From: Congeria kusceri
Taxonomy: Eukaryota; Mollusca; Bivalvia; Myida; Dreissenidae
Length of the DNA: 64,000 bases
Reading direction: 5' to 3'
NCBI GenBank assembly: GCA_027627225.1
Contig: CM051036.1
Span: 35,920,426 to 35,984,425, forward strand
In this document: positions 13,440-23,924 of the stretch, one piece after another
Numbering within the stretch: the first letter of the stretch is position 1
Layout: each line of letters starts with the position of its first letter
Position numbers and translations under genes: made by a program
The notes under the pieces: generated by a model
What the model was told of the DNA's origin: nothing
Seen by the model: only the letters and a program-made list of their open reading frames with translations
The model's database searches: none

Positions 13440-13588
13440 TAGAGAAGTCCAGTAAAAAGAACCTGAAGTCAGTAGACATATTTAAACAACGAATTATATC
13501 AATTCAACAGTTTAATGAACATTCATGTTCCCAAAACTAAATACAACCAAACACATGTCTGATAATACAGGTTACATTCCACTGTACT
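13440..13588 (-). mobile_element. Probable 3' LTR fragment and polypurine tract of gypsy remnant 1
   Basis: On the minus strand a purine tract AAGAAAGGGAGGA is followed at once by TGTAGTACAGTGG. A polypurine tract followed by TG is the expected start of a 3' LTR, and it lies downstream of the integrase remnant that ends near 13830. The far edge of the LTR was not identified, so about 13440 is approximate. No matching 5' LTR is seen in the window. Confidence 0.5.
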
Positions 13589-13829
13589 ACATTCCTCCCT
13601 TTCTTAAAAAAAACAACATAATATAAAATTCCACACTTTGGATCTGCAATAAGTGTTTGTCAAATCTTGTCAAATTATATTAGCATTCATCAGATATAAA
13701 AATTGTAAATGTAAATATAATAGTAGAATGAATATCACTATTATTCCCATCGCATGCATAGTCATCGAGTCATACTCATTTAAATGTCTATAGAATAACA
13801 ATGTACAGTTTGTCATCTAGAGCCTTGGG

Positions 13830-14228
13830 GGTCTTCGTTCACATACTGGTTGAGACGACATCTCCACTTGGGTCGTAACTTCAGGTTGGGATGGAACTTC
13901 ATCCACAGACTCGCTCGCATTTTCCACCTCCAGACTTGCACACATCATCGTCTATTCTGGCTCCATGTAACGACTCATTCGAAGGCTTGTTGTACTTCTA
14001 TCAAATGTACTGTTCCTCTTGTACAAAACACGTTCGCTGTTTCTTTTCATACAACTGTTCCCCTTCTTTGATACAAGTTCATATGGTTTTTGCTTGAAAT
14101 GGTGTTAAGAATTTGTTTACTTGTTTTTCTGTTTAACTAACACTGTATCTCCAACCTCCAAGTTAGAAACTTTAGCTGCACATTTCTTATCGATGTACAG
14201 TTTTTTTGTGTACTTCAAATACACATCC
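13830..14228 (-). pseudogene. Gypsy-type retroelement integrase C-terminal remnant (distal part)
   Basis: On the minus strand, sequence directly after the inserted element at 14229-16481 continues the integrase reading: a basic segment with tyrosines, then VGDTVLVKQ, the small beta-barrel motif found near the C-terminus of Ty3/gypsy integrases, then KPYELVSKKGNS and a RNSTF tail. Stops and frame changes follow, then an acidic, proline-containing tail ending near 13830. The proximal half lies at 16482-17090. The gene is dead by insertion, several stops and frameshifts. Its original role was integration of the retroelement cDNA into host DNA. Confidence 0.8.
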
Positions 14229-15595
14229 CAGGGTTTCCCGCAGGCCTGTAGCGCTTGTCGGGCCCGACATGCCTTCAAAGCAGAAAGTCGTTTGCCGACA
14301 TGCTTAAATAACGCCGACATGCTTTAATTTTCAAAGCGACAACCTTTATCTAATTACATAGATCTCTAATCGATGGGCCATAAACGCACGCCATATTGAT
14401 CGATAAGGTCTCACTTCCAAAGGTGTGATTGACAAGGGACTGAATAGTGTAGTCCAGCTCACAACGATATCATTAGCCAATCAAATACGGCGAGTTTAAG
14501 GGCGGAGTTTATACCCTACTGTCAACTAAAAAGTGTTTGACAACAAATACTAGCGCTTGCCAGGAAAAGCAAACAGGCATTTTCAAACATTTCATATTTA
14601 CCTTTTAATTTTATCCCTGTATTTCCCTAATCCGTTTAACAAATTGACATTCAAAAATATTAAAACGAATAATGTAATATCGAGTCTCATTTTAAAATAC
14701 AATTAGACGTCGTCAAACGTCATTTTGTTCGCATAAACACTATGCATTTAAGCACATGACCAGGCCATGAACATTTATATTGTACATGGCGACACAATTT
14801 TTGCGCGCTTTTGTAGCAAAACACGCTTTTTACACGGAGATACATGACCGTATTTTATAACAAATAATGAAACGCCTATTCAAATATTTAATGACAATGG
14901 TGACTCTGTCGGCTTATAATGTCCTCCTGTAGTATAACTGATAACGATTGATTTGTTTTTTCGAATCCGAAAACAACTAATAGAATTATTTGTTCCTCAT
15001 ATTCTCATCATATTTTTGGACCCATGTTTCCTGCATAATTTTATTAAAATTATTATTAATGCATATTTTATTTTTAATAAATGTATTAATAGCCTAGTAC
15101 TGCATATGATAAATTATCATTTCACACAAATATCAGGCTGAAGGTAATATTAAAATATTACTGTTCAAATCTTTCCATGGCCATGCACCTTTAATCTAAA
15201 TTAAGTTAGAGCTGTCATTTAGCCATGACTGAATACAATCTGATTTCAATTTCAAACATCATTTAGTTGAATATTTCGATTCGATTTATGTTTCCTTTGT
15301 ACAGGCTTAATGTTACTGCGTAGTTATGAGTCATGACTTGCAATTATAGTAAAAAAAATTATTTGTTATTACTGATGCCATTCATTGTATTGGTTAATGT
15401 CTACGTATGTGCCCCATATATCAATATACATAAGAATAATGGAAAAATGTGGTGATAGTGTTCGACAAATAGTTCAATATAACAGCAACAATGATGCCAT
15501 GGTCAAATAACATGATTCTTCTACACAAACAATATAGTTTTAAACTAACAATTTTATGACAAATTATCTATCAATATATAAAATGAATTTCAATA

Positions 15596-15800
15596 GGAGC
15601 CATAACTCTGTAAATATTTAGTGGTTTGTAACCAAAATCGAACTTGATCTGTATTTTATAATGTTACACCTATGTACCAAAAATAATTTAAATATGTGAA
15701 GCCTTTCATGAGTTATTGTCCATGTTTAAGAATTTAAGTCAAAAAGGGACCATAAGTGTGTCAGAATTTAGTGTTTTTTAACCAAAGTCGGACTTGACCT
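15596..15800 (-). repeat. Inverted copy of the GAGTTATGGCCCC 160-bp repeat
   Basis: Reading the minus strand gives the same order of words as the array at 23925-24420: ACAGAGTTATGGCTCC, a TGAC...CTTGA segment, a 'TTTTTGGTACA' segment and CAAGTTCGA-like sequence before AACCA. A little more than one unit is present, inside the 14229-16481 element, so the element has captured or carries this repeat. Confidence 0.65.
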
Positions 15801-15844
15801 GTACACAAAAAAAAAGTTTTTGAAACAACGGGAAAGTGGGGTCA

Positions 15845-16275
15845 AGCGTTACGGCCGATATTTGGTCGTCGCCGGGATTTAGAGCATTGCGGCCGATTTG
15901 GGTGATGTGGGGTCGAGCAGTGCCGCCGATTTTGGACTGATGGCGTCGAGCATTGTCGCCGATTTGGTCGCCGACGGGCTTTAGAGCATGGCGGCCGATT
16001 TCGGGCTGGTGGGGTCGAGCATCGCAGCCGGTTTCGGGCATGTAGGGTCGAGCGCTGAGGCCGATTCCGGGCAAGTGGGGTAGAGAATTGCCGCCAATTT
16101 CGGGCACTTGGCGTCGAGCATTGCGGCCGATTTGGTCACCTCCGGGATTTTGAGCATTGCAGCTAATTTCAGGCTGGTGGGGTCGAGCATTACTGCCGGT
16201 TTCGGACATGTGGGGTCAAGAGTTGCGGCCGATTTCTGGCAGGTAGGGTGGATTTTTGCAGCCGATTTCTGGGAG
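15845..16275. repeat. ~33-bp GC-rich minisatellite, about 13 copies
   Basis: Units of about 33 bp with the core GCGGCCGATTTCGGGCTGG and GGGGTCGAGCATTG repeat with much divergence. The block is strongly GC-rich compared with the surroundings and lies inside the element at 14229-16481. Minus-strand ORFs here (repeated LDPTSPKLAAM-type peptides) are products of the repeat. Confidence 0.85.
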
Positions 16276-16481
16276 GTGGTGACTTAAGATGCAGCTGATT
16301 TTGAGGAGGTAGGGGGCAAACGGAGCTGACTGTTTTGGTGAGGTTTGGGCTAAGGATGCGGATCGGAACGATCTCCGATCCCGATGGGGGTGGGGAGGTT
16401 CAAGTCAAGATTTTTTTCGCGGGGGGAGGGGGCGTGTCGGGGATGCCGACATGCCTTCAAAATACCCTGCGGGAAACCCTG

Positions 16482-17090
16482 ACATCCTGATCTCGGATTC
16501 CTTCGTCTGTGATCCTTGCCATTTCTTCAACTTGTGGTAACTTTGTTCAAAGCTTGCATCCAAACATCAACCCTGATGGAGTAACACCAGTTGTACTATG
16601 AGGTGTCTAATGATATGCAAACAAATATGTTCAAATTTCTTGCCATTTCTTCGATTCAGCAACGACTATTTTTTTTACGTTTCAACAACGACCGATTTTG
16701 TCTTTCCACTTCTCCATTCGCCACTGGATGTAATGGTGTCACCCTTCTATGATAAATGCCGTTTTCTCAAGTGAACATTTGGAGTTTCTCTGAAATGAAC
16801 TGTGGTCAATTGTCTGATGTAATTGACACAGGGAGTCAATATCTATAAAACATATTTTCAACAGACTAAATTATTTGTTCAGCCAAAGCATCTTTCATAA
16901 TGTCAATCTCATAGTATCTGCTGTAATAGTCCACTGCCACAAACACATAATGGCCACTTGGAAGCGGACCCATAAGGTCAATTCCAATATCCTCTCAAGA
17001 TTTAATTGGCATTGGAGTGGGTATAATCTGTTCTGGTGGTTTACTTACTTGCAAATGTTGGCAAACACTGTGCCATAAATTAACACAACC
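16482..17090 (-). pseudogene. Gypsy-type retroelement integrase core remnant (proximal part)
   Basis: On the minus strand the reading begins near 17090 with KPPEQIIPTPMPIK. It continues with EDIGIDLMGPLPSG (first catalytic Asp), VAVDYYSRYYEID, a SDN/PQF motif (second Asp, with a stop codon inside), and PVANGEVERQN (catalytic Glu). It then reads STTGVTPSGLMFGCKL and ends at the element insertion. This order is the rve integrase core of Ty3/gypsy elements. At least six in-frame stops are present. Everything upstream (gag, protease, reverse transcriptase, RNase H) is missing, so the copy is 5'-truncated. Confidence 0.85.
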
Positions 17091-17232
17091 CAATAAAGTT
17101 AACTACCATAGATTTCGGTTTAAAATAGAGGAAAAGTTAAGAACAATCATTGTAAAACGCATACTTGGCTCGGTTTTAGTCACAAAATGGTTTGAGACTG
17201 CACAGCCGAAAAGTTACTATACATGTATATAG

Positions 17233-17378
17233 AGAATACATGGTTGGTGCCGGGATGGAGAAAGTTTATCCGGTGAGGCTTACAAAATGCAAATAGGGCG
17301 AGCTTTAGCGAGCCCTATTTTTGTTTTCGGGCCGAACTGGATAAACTTTCTGCTTCCCGGCACCTACCATGTATTCTG
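17233..17378. repeat. Short fold-back element (AGAATACATGG termini)
   Basis: The 5' arm AGAATACATGGTTGGTGCCGG plus GAGAAAGTTTATCC is matched in reverse by GGATAAACTTTC plus CCGGCACCTACCATGTATTCT. The two arms form a long imperfect hairpin, with GGGCGAGCTTTAGCGAGCCC making a second palindrome at the centre. It is probably a MITE or the end of a larger inverted-repeat element. Confidence 0.7.
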
Positions 17379-17386
17379 CTTATCCT

Positions 17387-18386
17387 GTTTTCTACTCAAT
17401 TGCATTTTAAAAGCAGTTTAATTAAAGGTTTAGCTTAAAACTATTATGTTCTATGACGAGCCTCGAACGTTATAACTCACTAGCATTAATGCGTACTTCC
17501 CGAAAAAATAGTCCTCTGTTTCTTACTGGCAATCTTCTAAAATTTTAAAAATAATCAAATTTTCTGACGCCAATAATATTCCCGAACAAGAATTAGTACA
17601 CAGTAGCTACTATAAACCAGACATCGATATTTGTCAAGTGGCATTGCGTCATGCCTACGCCATTAGGTTAAGTTTGAAGTTTACACAGTGTACAAACTAG
17701 GACGCGAGTGTAATGGAATTTAAAATAAAAGCAATCGGAATACAATAGTTAGTGTTTCAGTGTTTTGGATGAATTATGTTAACAACATTTAAATCAAAAA
17801 GTGTATGGAATATGTGCCTGGAATTGAAACGGTGAGATGAATCCCATTTGAAATTAATTTTCAGAATGTTCTCGGATTGTGGGTGGAGAACATCGTGACC
17901 AACTTAAGATTTTAGTAATTTATAGATGTAGATCTACTCTTCGTTCAGTTTTAATAACATTTCAACGGAAATTTATATAAAGGGTTATTTCTTTCTTGAA
18001 TAAATGGTATCTTTGTTTTTGATTGAAGAAAGTCTATTCAGAAAGAATAACCCGCTTACATCAAGTGTTTCAAATGGAATGGAAGGAAGATGTTCTTTAC
18101 ACCTTTATCGATTATGCCATACATGTGCGGATTAACAACTTATTATGGAAGCTATGATCTCTGTAAAACTAGACAACAAGACGTTTTTATTGGTCAAAAA
18201 CTCGGTGAGTACAGGTGTACTTCATTTTTATGCCATGTCATTCTTGACAATGTTATAATCGGCGCGTAGGAATACAGTACTAACTGGATAAACCTTGCCA
18301 CTTCCTGTTGACTGGAGATAGGAAAATTTATCTGGTCACCCCTTTATTAGGTCACTGTTGCAGGTAGAAACAGGATAAATATGCTT
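17387..18386. mobile_element. Possible ~1-kb inverted-repeat element
   Basis: TTATCCTGTTTTCTAC near 17388 is matched in inverse by GTAGAAACAGGATAA near 18365. Inside, GGGTTATTTCTTTCTTGAATAA (about 17981) pairs with TTCAGAAAGAATAACCC (about 18035). ACTGGATAAA-type words recur at 17337 and 18283. No ORF is present. Whether this is one element or overlaps the fold-back at 17233-17378 is unclear. Confidence 0.4.
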
Positions 18387-18794
18387 ACTCAGTTGTTTAG
18401 GTTACACAGCACTAATAAATGAAGCAAAAGTCTATACCTCTCTGTTTATTCGTTCGACATTTTAGTGTTTCCTTTGTAATGTGTATGTTTTTCTTAACAT
18501 CATAAAGATTAAGATGAACATTATGTGTAGGCAGAGTTCTTCATGGGATGAGATATATTGATGAGTGAAGGCTAAGACCAGGGTTAAACTTGGCATTCCT
18601 TTTTTCCCAAAGCGGAAACCATATCCATTGGAACAACTGAGTTTCAGTGGTTTTCTGGTGAATATTGGCTCATTTATAAATGGAATTTATAGTTACAAAG
18701 TTTCAATTGTTGAACTGCCTTTTTCACTAAGCTAGTAATCAAAGTTTTCTTTAGACTTTGGCCAGATATTAAAATGTATATTAGTTTAATGACA

Positions 18795-18925
18795 CTCCGA
18801 TTACATCTGTATGGTCATTTTAGATCACAGCTGTATGGTCATTTAAGATTACATCAGTATGGTCATTTTAGATTACATCTGTATGGTTATTTTAGAAATA
18901 CATCTGTATGGTCATTTTTATGTAC
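18795..18925. repeat. ~24-bp tandem repeat, 5 copies
   Basis: Five units of the form ATTACATCTGTATGGTCATTTTAG repeat with small changes. They give rise to the spurious LHLYGHFR-type ORF. Confidence 0.9.
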
Positions 18926-19280
18926 ATCTGAAAGAAATAAGTTTAAGCATAGTATTATTAAAGAAATTAGTAATGGTAATGTTAACAAACTTTCAACATA
19001 AAGTTTCATATCGATGCTATGTGAAATGATCCCTACTTCTTTATTGACAATTGTATGCTATATGAATAGGACCCTGGTTCTTAGTTGGTAATTATTTTCT
19101 ATGTGAATAGGATTCATGGTCAATCTTTAAGCTTAGGGTGATCTTGATCCTAAAGTTTAACCTTTGTGAACATGGGACCATGTCTTTTTGCATGCAGTGT
19201 TTTTGTTCCTATACAATTATCTGTTCATTACAAAGTGTTAATACTCCTGGTACATGTTCTTTTATTACCCATGTACTCTT

Positions 19281-19520
19281 TGTAGTGTTTGTTCTTTAAG
19301 AGCACACTGTTATTATAACACCATTTAAGGAACACCATTAAAGGTACCAATAAGACGCTCAACACCCTTAAAAGTACTTCTCTTTAATTTACATCCGTTG
19401 AGTACTCTACGAGCATGCAACTCCAACTAACTGCTGTCTCAGAGCCATTCAAGCAATGGGCGTGTCATGCCTGTAGGCGTGGCCAGTGCACGCTACTCCA
19501 CACTCTTAAAAGCCACAACA
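19281..19520 (-). mobile_element. Probable 3' LTR of gypsy remnant 2
   Basis: TGTAGTGTTTGTTCTTTAAG and about 105 following bases match 22044-22150 in the same orientation. On the minus strand this end reads ...CACTACA, a proper LTR terminus. The inner edge is not resolved; about 19520 is an estimate. It lies downstream of the minus-strand pol remnant, where a 3' LTR belongs. Confidence 0.55.
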
Positions 19521-19789
19521 CAACAGCAACATTACTTGTGAAATAAAAGTAAATGCTAACATGCATTATTATTCAGCAAAATAGCATAAAAGAATGTGTA
19601 CATATCTAATTCTTAATAAATATTTTTTTTTTACAATCCATTTTAATCAAAACAAACATTGTTTTTCATTTTAACTCGTAATATATATACCTGGACCAAT
19701 AATGCAGCATTTCTGAAGGAGTGTTATAAAATAATAATTATAAAATCAAAATGTTCTAAAAAATTAATCTTCAACCTTCTCACAGTGGT

Positions 19790-19970
19790 CTCCCCTAAAA
19801 AGTTCAAGTCTGGAAGTTTTAAACTTGTGGTGGCAGTGGATACTGATGAGTACCAAGAAGGAAGTAACCACTGTGAGGAGTTTGATGACAAGTTTGATGA
19901 CATCCATCCAAGTACACATTGGGTCTGGAAAACTCCTTCTGAAATCTTCATGTTCACAGGCTTGGAATAG
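19790..19970 (+). other. Unassigned open segment with DTDEYQEGSNHC peptide
   Basis: A frame opened after a plausible acceptor (ACCTTCTCACAG at about 19785) reads through an acidic stretch containing DTDEYQEGSNHCEEFDD and stops at 19968. The pattern D-x-D-E-x-Q-E-G-S-x-x-C superficially resembles the start of a calcium-binding EGF-like repeat, but the first Cys is Tyr and later Cys are missing. It lies between the 3' LTR and the pol remnant of gypsy copy 2, so it could be retroelement or captured sequence. No firm call. Confidence 0.15.
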
Positions 19971-20179
19971 CTTATCCATTACATTTTACAACCCACCGAA
20001 TGTCAATCTAAATAACATAAATGACACTAGATGGCAAGGTGTTATCAATATCTGATTCACATCTGATTGGCTGCTTATTAAAGAACTCATTTCAATTATA
20101 TAGTCGTTATATTAATCTGGCATTTTGTGGACTGTACTCAGCCTAATAAATCTGATTCTTTCGGCACTTCAAGTCTTAA

Positions 20180-20740
20180 TTAATTTATTTGATTTGTCAT
20201 GTGCACTACATTTTGCCGATATTTAGTCCCGCTTGTGTTGGCTGAAACAACAGCAGTACTCATATTTTTGTGTTGTGAACCAATTTCACTTTGTTGATCA
20301 ATTCGTTGTGCATCTGCCACCGTTTGTTTAGAATATTGTTGGGCATCTGCCTCCTCTCCAATTGTTTTAGGACACAAAGGCGTATTTCGCCTGTGCTCAA
20401 TACCTTATGACTCTATGAAATTTTTGAAGTATCACACATTAAACTACCGTACTTGCATTGTCTGTTTGCAGAAACAATTGTACACCATGAGCTAAAAACC
20501 ATTTAGTCTATATTGACGAAAGTTTTGTGGCAATAGTCCACACATAAAAATATGTATTCACCAGACTGTAACGGTCCTAACACGTCCACCCTTACGTCTT
20601 CCCATGGGGCATTTGGAATTTCTGTTCCTATTACAAGTTCCGATTCTGATAGCTGAGTGCCAACTGACAGCCATAGGGATTTGCTTCCAGTGTTTCCTCT
20701 AGCTTGCACGGCTCAAGTACACTTGCTTGCACCACAGGCT
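20180..20740 (-). pseudogene. Gypsy remnant 2: integrase fragment and pol tail
   Basis: On the minus strand a frame from about 20740 reads ...SELVIGTEIPNAPWEDV, then VDVLGPLQSGEYIFLCVDY, the first-Asp region of a Ty3/gypsy integrase core. It then runs into a stop at about 20503. The rest of the core, including the second Asp and the Glu motif, is missing. A short downstream frame (20180-20377) ends in a hydrophilic tail and could be the pol C-terminus. The element is clearly inactive. Confidence 0.7.
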
Positions 20741-20859
20741 CCACGACTGGTTGATTGTCACATTTTTTGCACTTTGCTAGTCTCTTTAAGAGTCCACTGT
20801 CTTGATAGACTGCACTTGGCACTTCCAGCCTGTCCTGATTTTGATATTCCGCATGATTT

Positions 20860-21200
20860 TCAGCACTCCTAGCCTCCTAGCGGTATCACAACATAACAAC
20901 GGCTGTCCTGACCCTTTAATGACAATGAATTCCGTATTATTTAACGCTACACACTTGTTAATAACTGTCGCCCAAAATATTCTAGCTGTCTCCAGTGGTT
21001 CTGAGGCTCATTCCTGCATCTAATTCCACCGCATTTTAAGATATCCCATGTTTTTCTAAAAACAATGTTGTAACTGGACCCAGAAAGAAGGATCACTTTT
21101 TTTGAATGCCACCAATTTTGATTATGATTGATGTTGCTGTAGGATACTTGGTTTGGACAATAAATGTAAACTGGCTCTTGTGTTCTGATGTGTTTCCAAC
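20860..21200 (-). pseudogene. Gypsy remnant 2: protease / pre-RT region remnant
   Basis: The minus strand shows FIVIKGSGQPLL followed by DTARRLGVLK, the linker typically found between the aspartic protease and reverse transcriptase of gypsy-type pol (VIKG...LLG..TA..LGVL). Upstream on the same strand, VQTKYPTATSIIIKIGG and a VTTLF-like word could be protease remnants in changing frames. No intact DSGA active site is seen. About 2 kb of reverse transcriptase and RNase H expected between here and the integrase is absent. Confidence 0.55.
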
Positions 21201-21249
21201 ATTTTCATTTTCTTGACAGAATTTCATTTAAAGGCAAAATGTCCATTTG

Positions 21250-21848
21250 TGACAGCATTTATCAAGCGCTGGTAAGTGCTGTCTTTAGCTATATGTTCTT
21301 TCTTACCACACTTAAAGCATTTAAAGTCCTGAATATTTGATTTCTGAAATGACGTCTTATTCATGGAACGAGGATTCTGTTCTGAATACACCTCGCTTGT
21401 TGGTCTGCTTCTGCAAACGTTCTTGCAATGTCAAGTTACTGTGTCAATGTCAAATCTCGCCCACATTGGAGTAGCTTCTGCCTCATCTCACTTGAATTGC
21501 ATTTCTCGATCACTTGGTCTCTGATTTGCTTATCTCTATTATCAAATTCATATATCTCCGCTTTTTGGCAATGTCGTGTTATGTATTGATAGACAGATTC
21601 CATCGGCGATTGTTCAAGTTTCTAAAACATGTGTCACTTTTTTGGCACATTCGATTGCGGCGCCAAATGTTTGCTCGAGCATCGGCAGCTCTAGCATACA
21701 CGTGGCCTCTTTCTCCTTCTGGCAAAGTGTAGCAGATGTTCTGTACATCCATTCCTGCCATGTGATGTGTCAATTCTCTTTTGTGCTCATTGTTTTTCAT
21801 TCCCTTTCTGACTATATACAAATCAAACGCTCTAAATAAACACACCAC
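21250..21848 (-). pseudogene. Gypsy remnant 2: gag with zinc knuckle
   Basis: On the minus strand gag starts near 21848 and runs KRELTHHMAGMDVQNICYTLPEG. After a frame change it continues LEQSPMESVYQYITRH, FDNRDKQIRDQVIEKC and MRQKLLQ. This is the capsid-type region of gypsy gag (dispersed hydrophobic repeats, IRDQVIEKC signature). After stops and another frame change, CFKCGKKEHIAKDS forms a CCHC zinc knuckle in which the last Cys is Ser. There are at least three frame changes and two stops. The protein would normally package element RNA in virus-like particles. Confidence 0.75.
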
Positions 21849-21918
21849 TTAGATGCTTATATTGAAGTCTCACCATGCATATTGCACTTCGGCAAATAAT
21901 CACTTTCTCGTTTTATGA

Positions 21919-22002
21919 TTTAAAGGGACAGTTTCAGTTTCACAGTTAGGGTTGGAAAAAATATTTTCTCACAGCCAAAAACTGTCAAACTGTCACTTTA
22001 AA
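21919..22002. mobile_element. 84-bp miniature TIR element
   Basis: TTTAAAGGGACAGTTTCAG at the left is matched in inverse by AAACTGTCACTTTAAA at the right. The termini match those of the 364-bp element at 6280-6643, so this is a shortened member of the same family. Confidence 0.65.
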
Positions 22003-22021
22003 TGTTAAATATCCAACTTTC

Positions 22022-22043
22022 TGTTTTGATCGTTGTTGCCAAA
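22022..22043 (-). other. Probable primer binding site of gypsy remnant 2
   Basis: Directly after the LTR end (...CACTACA on the minus strand) comes TTTGGCAACAACGATC. The TGG start at the LTR edge is the usual form of a tRNA primer binding site. The tRNA species was not identified. Confidence 0.4.
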
Positions 22044-22150
22044 TGTAGTGTTTCTTCTTTAAGAACACACTGTTAATATGACAACATTAAAGGTACACCA
22101 TTTCAGGTTCTAATAAAATGCTCAACGCCATTTAAGGTACTACTCTTTTA
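22044..22150 (-). mobile_element. Truncated 5' LTR of gypsy remnant 2
   Basis: About 105 bp beginning TGTAGTGTTTCTTCTTTAAG matches the LTR at 19281-19385 with scattered changes. Beyond about 22150 the match ends, so the distal part of this LTR was lost or replaced. Confidence 0.6.
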
Positions 22151-22460
22151 TTTTATTTGCTATTATCCGGACTGCATATGTATCTAAGTATTTCACATTT
22201 TAGTGTTCCAGAAGTCATGTACCTCCTGACACAAAGTGCAGGTGGCAGTCAGTCACATAATATTGCTTCTTATAATGTTTCGTAAATTTTTTGAAATGTT
22301 TCATTTACTGTACATGCCATACTACATTTAAAATGTTAAAATGTTGATATAATTTGTTTCAATACATAAAATGAGTTGGGACAAATTTCCAGAGAATCTG
22401 CGTGAAACAAATTATATATTGTTATTTTAATTTTTGTGACAGCTGTTCTATAATTAGCAG

Positions 22461-22595
22461 CCAGACGAAAGCATCTTGTCCTTCTTGTCTCCGGAAGTAC
22501 GAGATGCTGGAGACTTGAGTCTGACGTTGGTGAATATCACAGCTGTCTGGGAAAACATGGATGGTCTTCAATCGGTCTCACCCTGCACATACAGA
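22461..22595 (+). CDS. Possible host exon, unidentified
   Basis: After TAATTAGCAG a 45-codon frame reads PDESILSFLSPEVRDAG..LSLTLVNITAVWENMDG and stops at 22596. A second frame through the same segment is also open. The peptide is protein-like, with an ILSFLSPE-type helix followed by a leucine-rich amphipathic segment as in F-box or leucine-rich-repeat adaptors. No strong donor is visible, and neighbouring sequence is AT-rich intergenic DNA. It could be an exon of the same gene as the island at 10841-11050, or a decayed copy. Confidence 0.2.
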
Positions 22596-22780
22596 TAGTC
22601 TAGTTATAACCATAGGTTTTGTAGTAGTAGAACAGATGCATGCTCATGCAGAGGTAGGGCAGTATTAGCTTGGTATTAAAATGTAAGGACACTTCACTCT
22701 CTAGCTCTTTTACTAGGAAGACATCCATGGATCTGATTGAATATGTATCAGTGCATTTACTTGGTTAAAATAATATAAGA

Positions 22781-22995
22781 CGTGATGCGGCAAAACCGGC
22801 TTAATGCATGTGCGTGAAGCACCGTCCCGGATCAGTCTGTGCAGTCCGCACAGGCTAATCTAGGACGTCACTTTCAGCTTCCATGGTATTTTCTGTTTCA
22901 AGGAAGTCTCTTCTAAACATAAGTCCACTGTAAGCGGAAAGTGACAACACTTTACGCACATGCATTAAGCCCAGTTTTCCCATGACACACCTCAT
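22781..22995. mobile_element. MITE, TTAATGCATGTGCGT family, copy 1
   Basis: The left arm CAAAACCGGCTTAATGCATG is matched by CATGCATTAAGCCCAGTTTT at the right. Inside, CTGTGCAGTCCGCACAG forms a small palindrome and GGAAAGTGACA pairs with its inverse. Copy 2, longer and cleaner, is at 54020-54277. There is no coding potential. Confidence 0.8.
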
Positions 22996-22999
22996 ATGT

Positions 23000-23924
23000 A
23001 TGTTTTATATGTACAGTAAAATAATGTGACAATTAAATGACAAAGAATAAACATACAAGAAGTGTACTGACTGACGGTATGGTCCACATAGAACTTAAGT
23101 AGTATAATATGCAGTCGTTAATAACATCAGTTTTCCATCAAGCATATTTTTTTATCAACCCAATTGAAAGCCATCGACTGGTTGCACTAGTTGTTCCCCT
23201 TGATCTTCAAAATAACTTCAAAACCTTTGTAACTGCAGTTAAGCAAACACTGATTATGATTTGCCCTTAAACTAATTGCGATTGCGCAGTAGTGTTTGGA
23301 ATCAGTCCTAAAATTGTTATTTGATTAATCAGATCCAAAATTGACTGATTAATCAGATAATTATGACTAAATAAGTCGATTTGTATTGTACAGTAGAAAC
23401 AGTTCACCCAATCATTTTTACCGATTTAAATGTAAGCTTAAACAAAAATGGTTTGCTATTGTTAACCCCCCCCCCAAAAAATGAATTTTAACTGCTGGAC
23501 TTAATGATACTAAACGTTTATTAATATTTACATAATAATATTATGTATGTCAGTTAATAGAGAAAATGTAGTGTAAAGCAACCACCCCTCCCCGCTTGAC
23601 CTGCTAGTGATTTGTCGGTCATTATTCATGCAATTTAAAAGACATAATGTATCTGAACTAAGTACAAGTCTTTTTATAAGTAAGTAGATCTACATTTTGT
23701 ACATGTACATACGAGTAGAATACATTTTTACGATTTTAAAACAACAGGCAAGAATTAATTGTGCAATGTATTTATATATTACATAAACGATCTATAATTC
23801 GTCATTTATCAATCCATACTAAAATGCATATAAAATCAATAAAATATTTTAGTGGACACAATGACAACCCATCAGGAAATTTTTATATCATTGTATATTG
23901 CTTAGGATACACAATATATCAACA
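23000..23924. other. AT-rich non-coding stretch
   Basis: No gene or mobile element recognised. It contains a run of C near 23467-23475 and a duplicated CTGATTAATCAGAT-type motif near 23320-23360. Confidence 0.5.

Larger units (their letters stand above)
14229..16481. mobile_element. 2.25-kb non-autonomous DNA element inserted in gypsy integrase
   Basis: The termini are CAGGGTTTCCCGCAGG and its inverse CCTGCGGGAAACCCTG. Both ends are flanked by the 6-mer ACATCC (14223-14228 and 16482-16487), a target duplication. Removing the element brings the two halves of a gypsy integrase back into register, which independently proves both boundaries. A second motif, CGACATGCCTTCAAA, occurs near each end in the same orientation. 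The interior has no transposase ORF. It holds an inverted copy of the 160-bp repeat family (15596-15800) and a GC-rich minisatellite (15845-16275). The superfamily is uncertain; the termini could be hAT-like. Confidence 0.85.

Noticed and set aside
15778..16209. 143-codon minus-strand ORF with repeated PxIGxNARPH peptides
   Set aside because: Reading of the GC-rich 33-bp minisatellite inside the inserted element.
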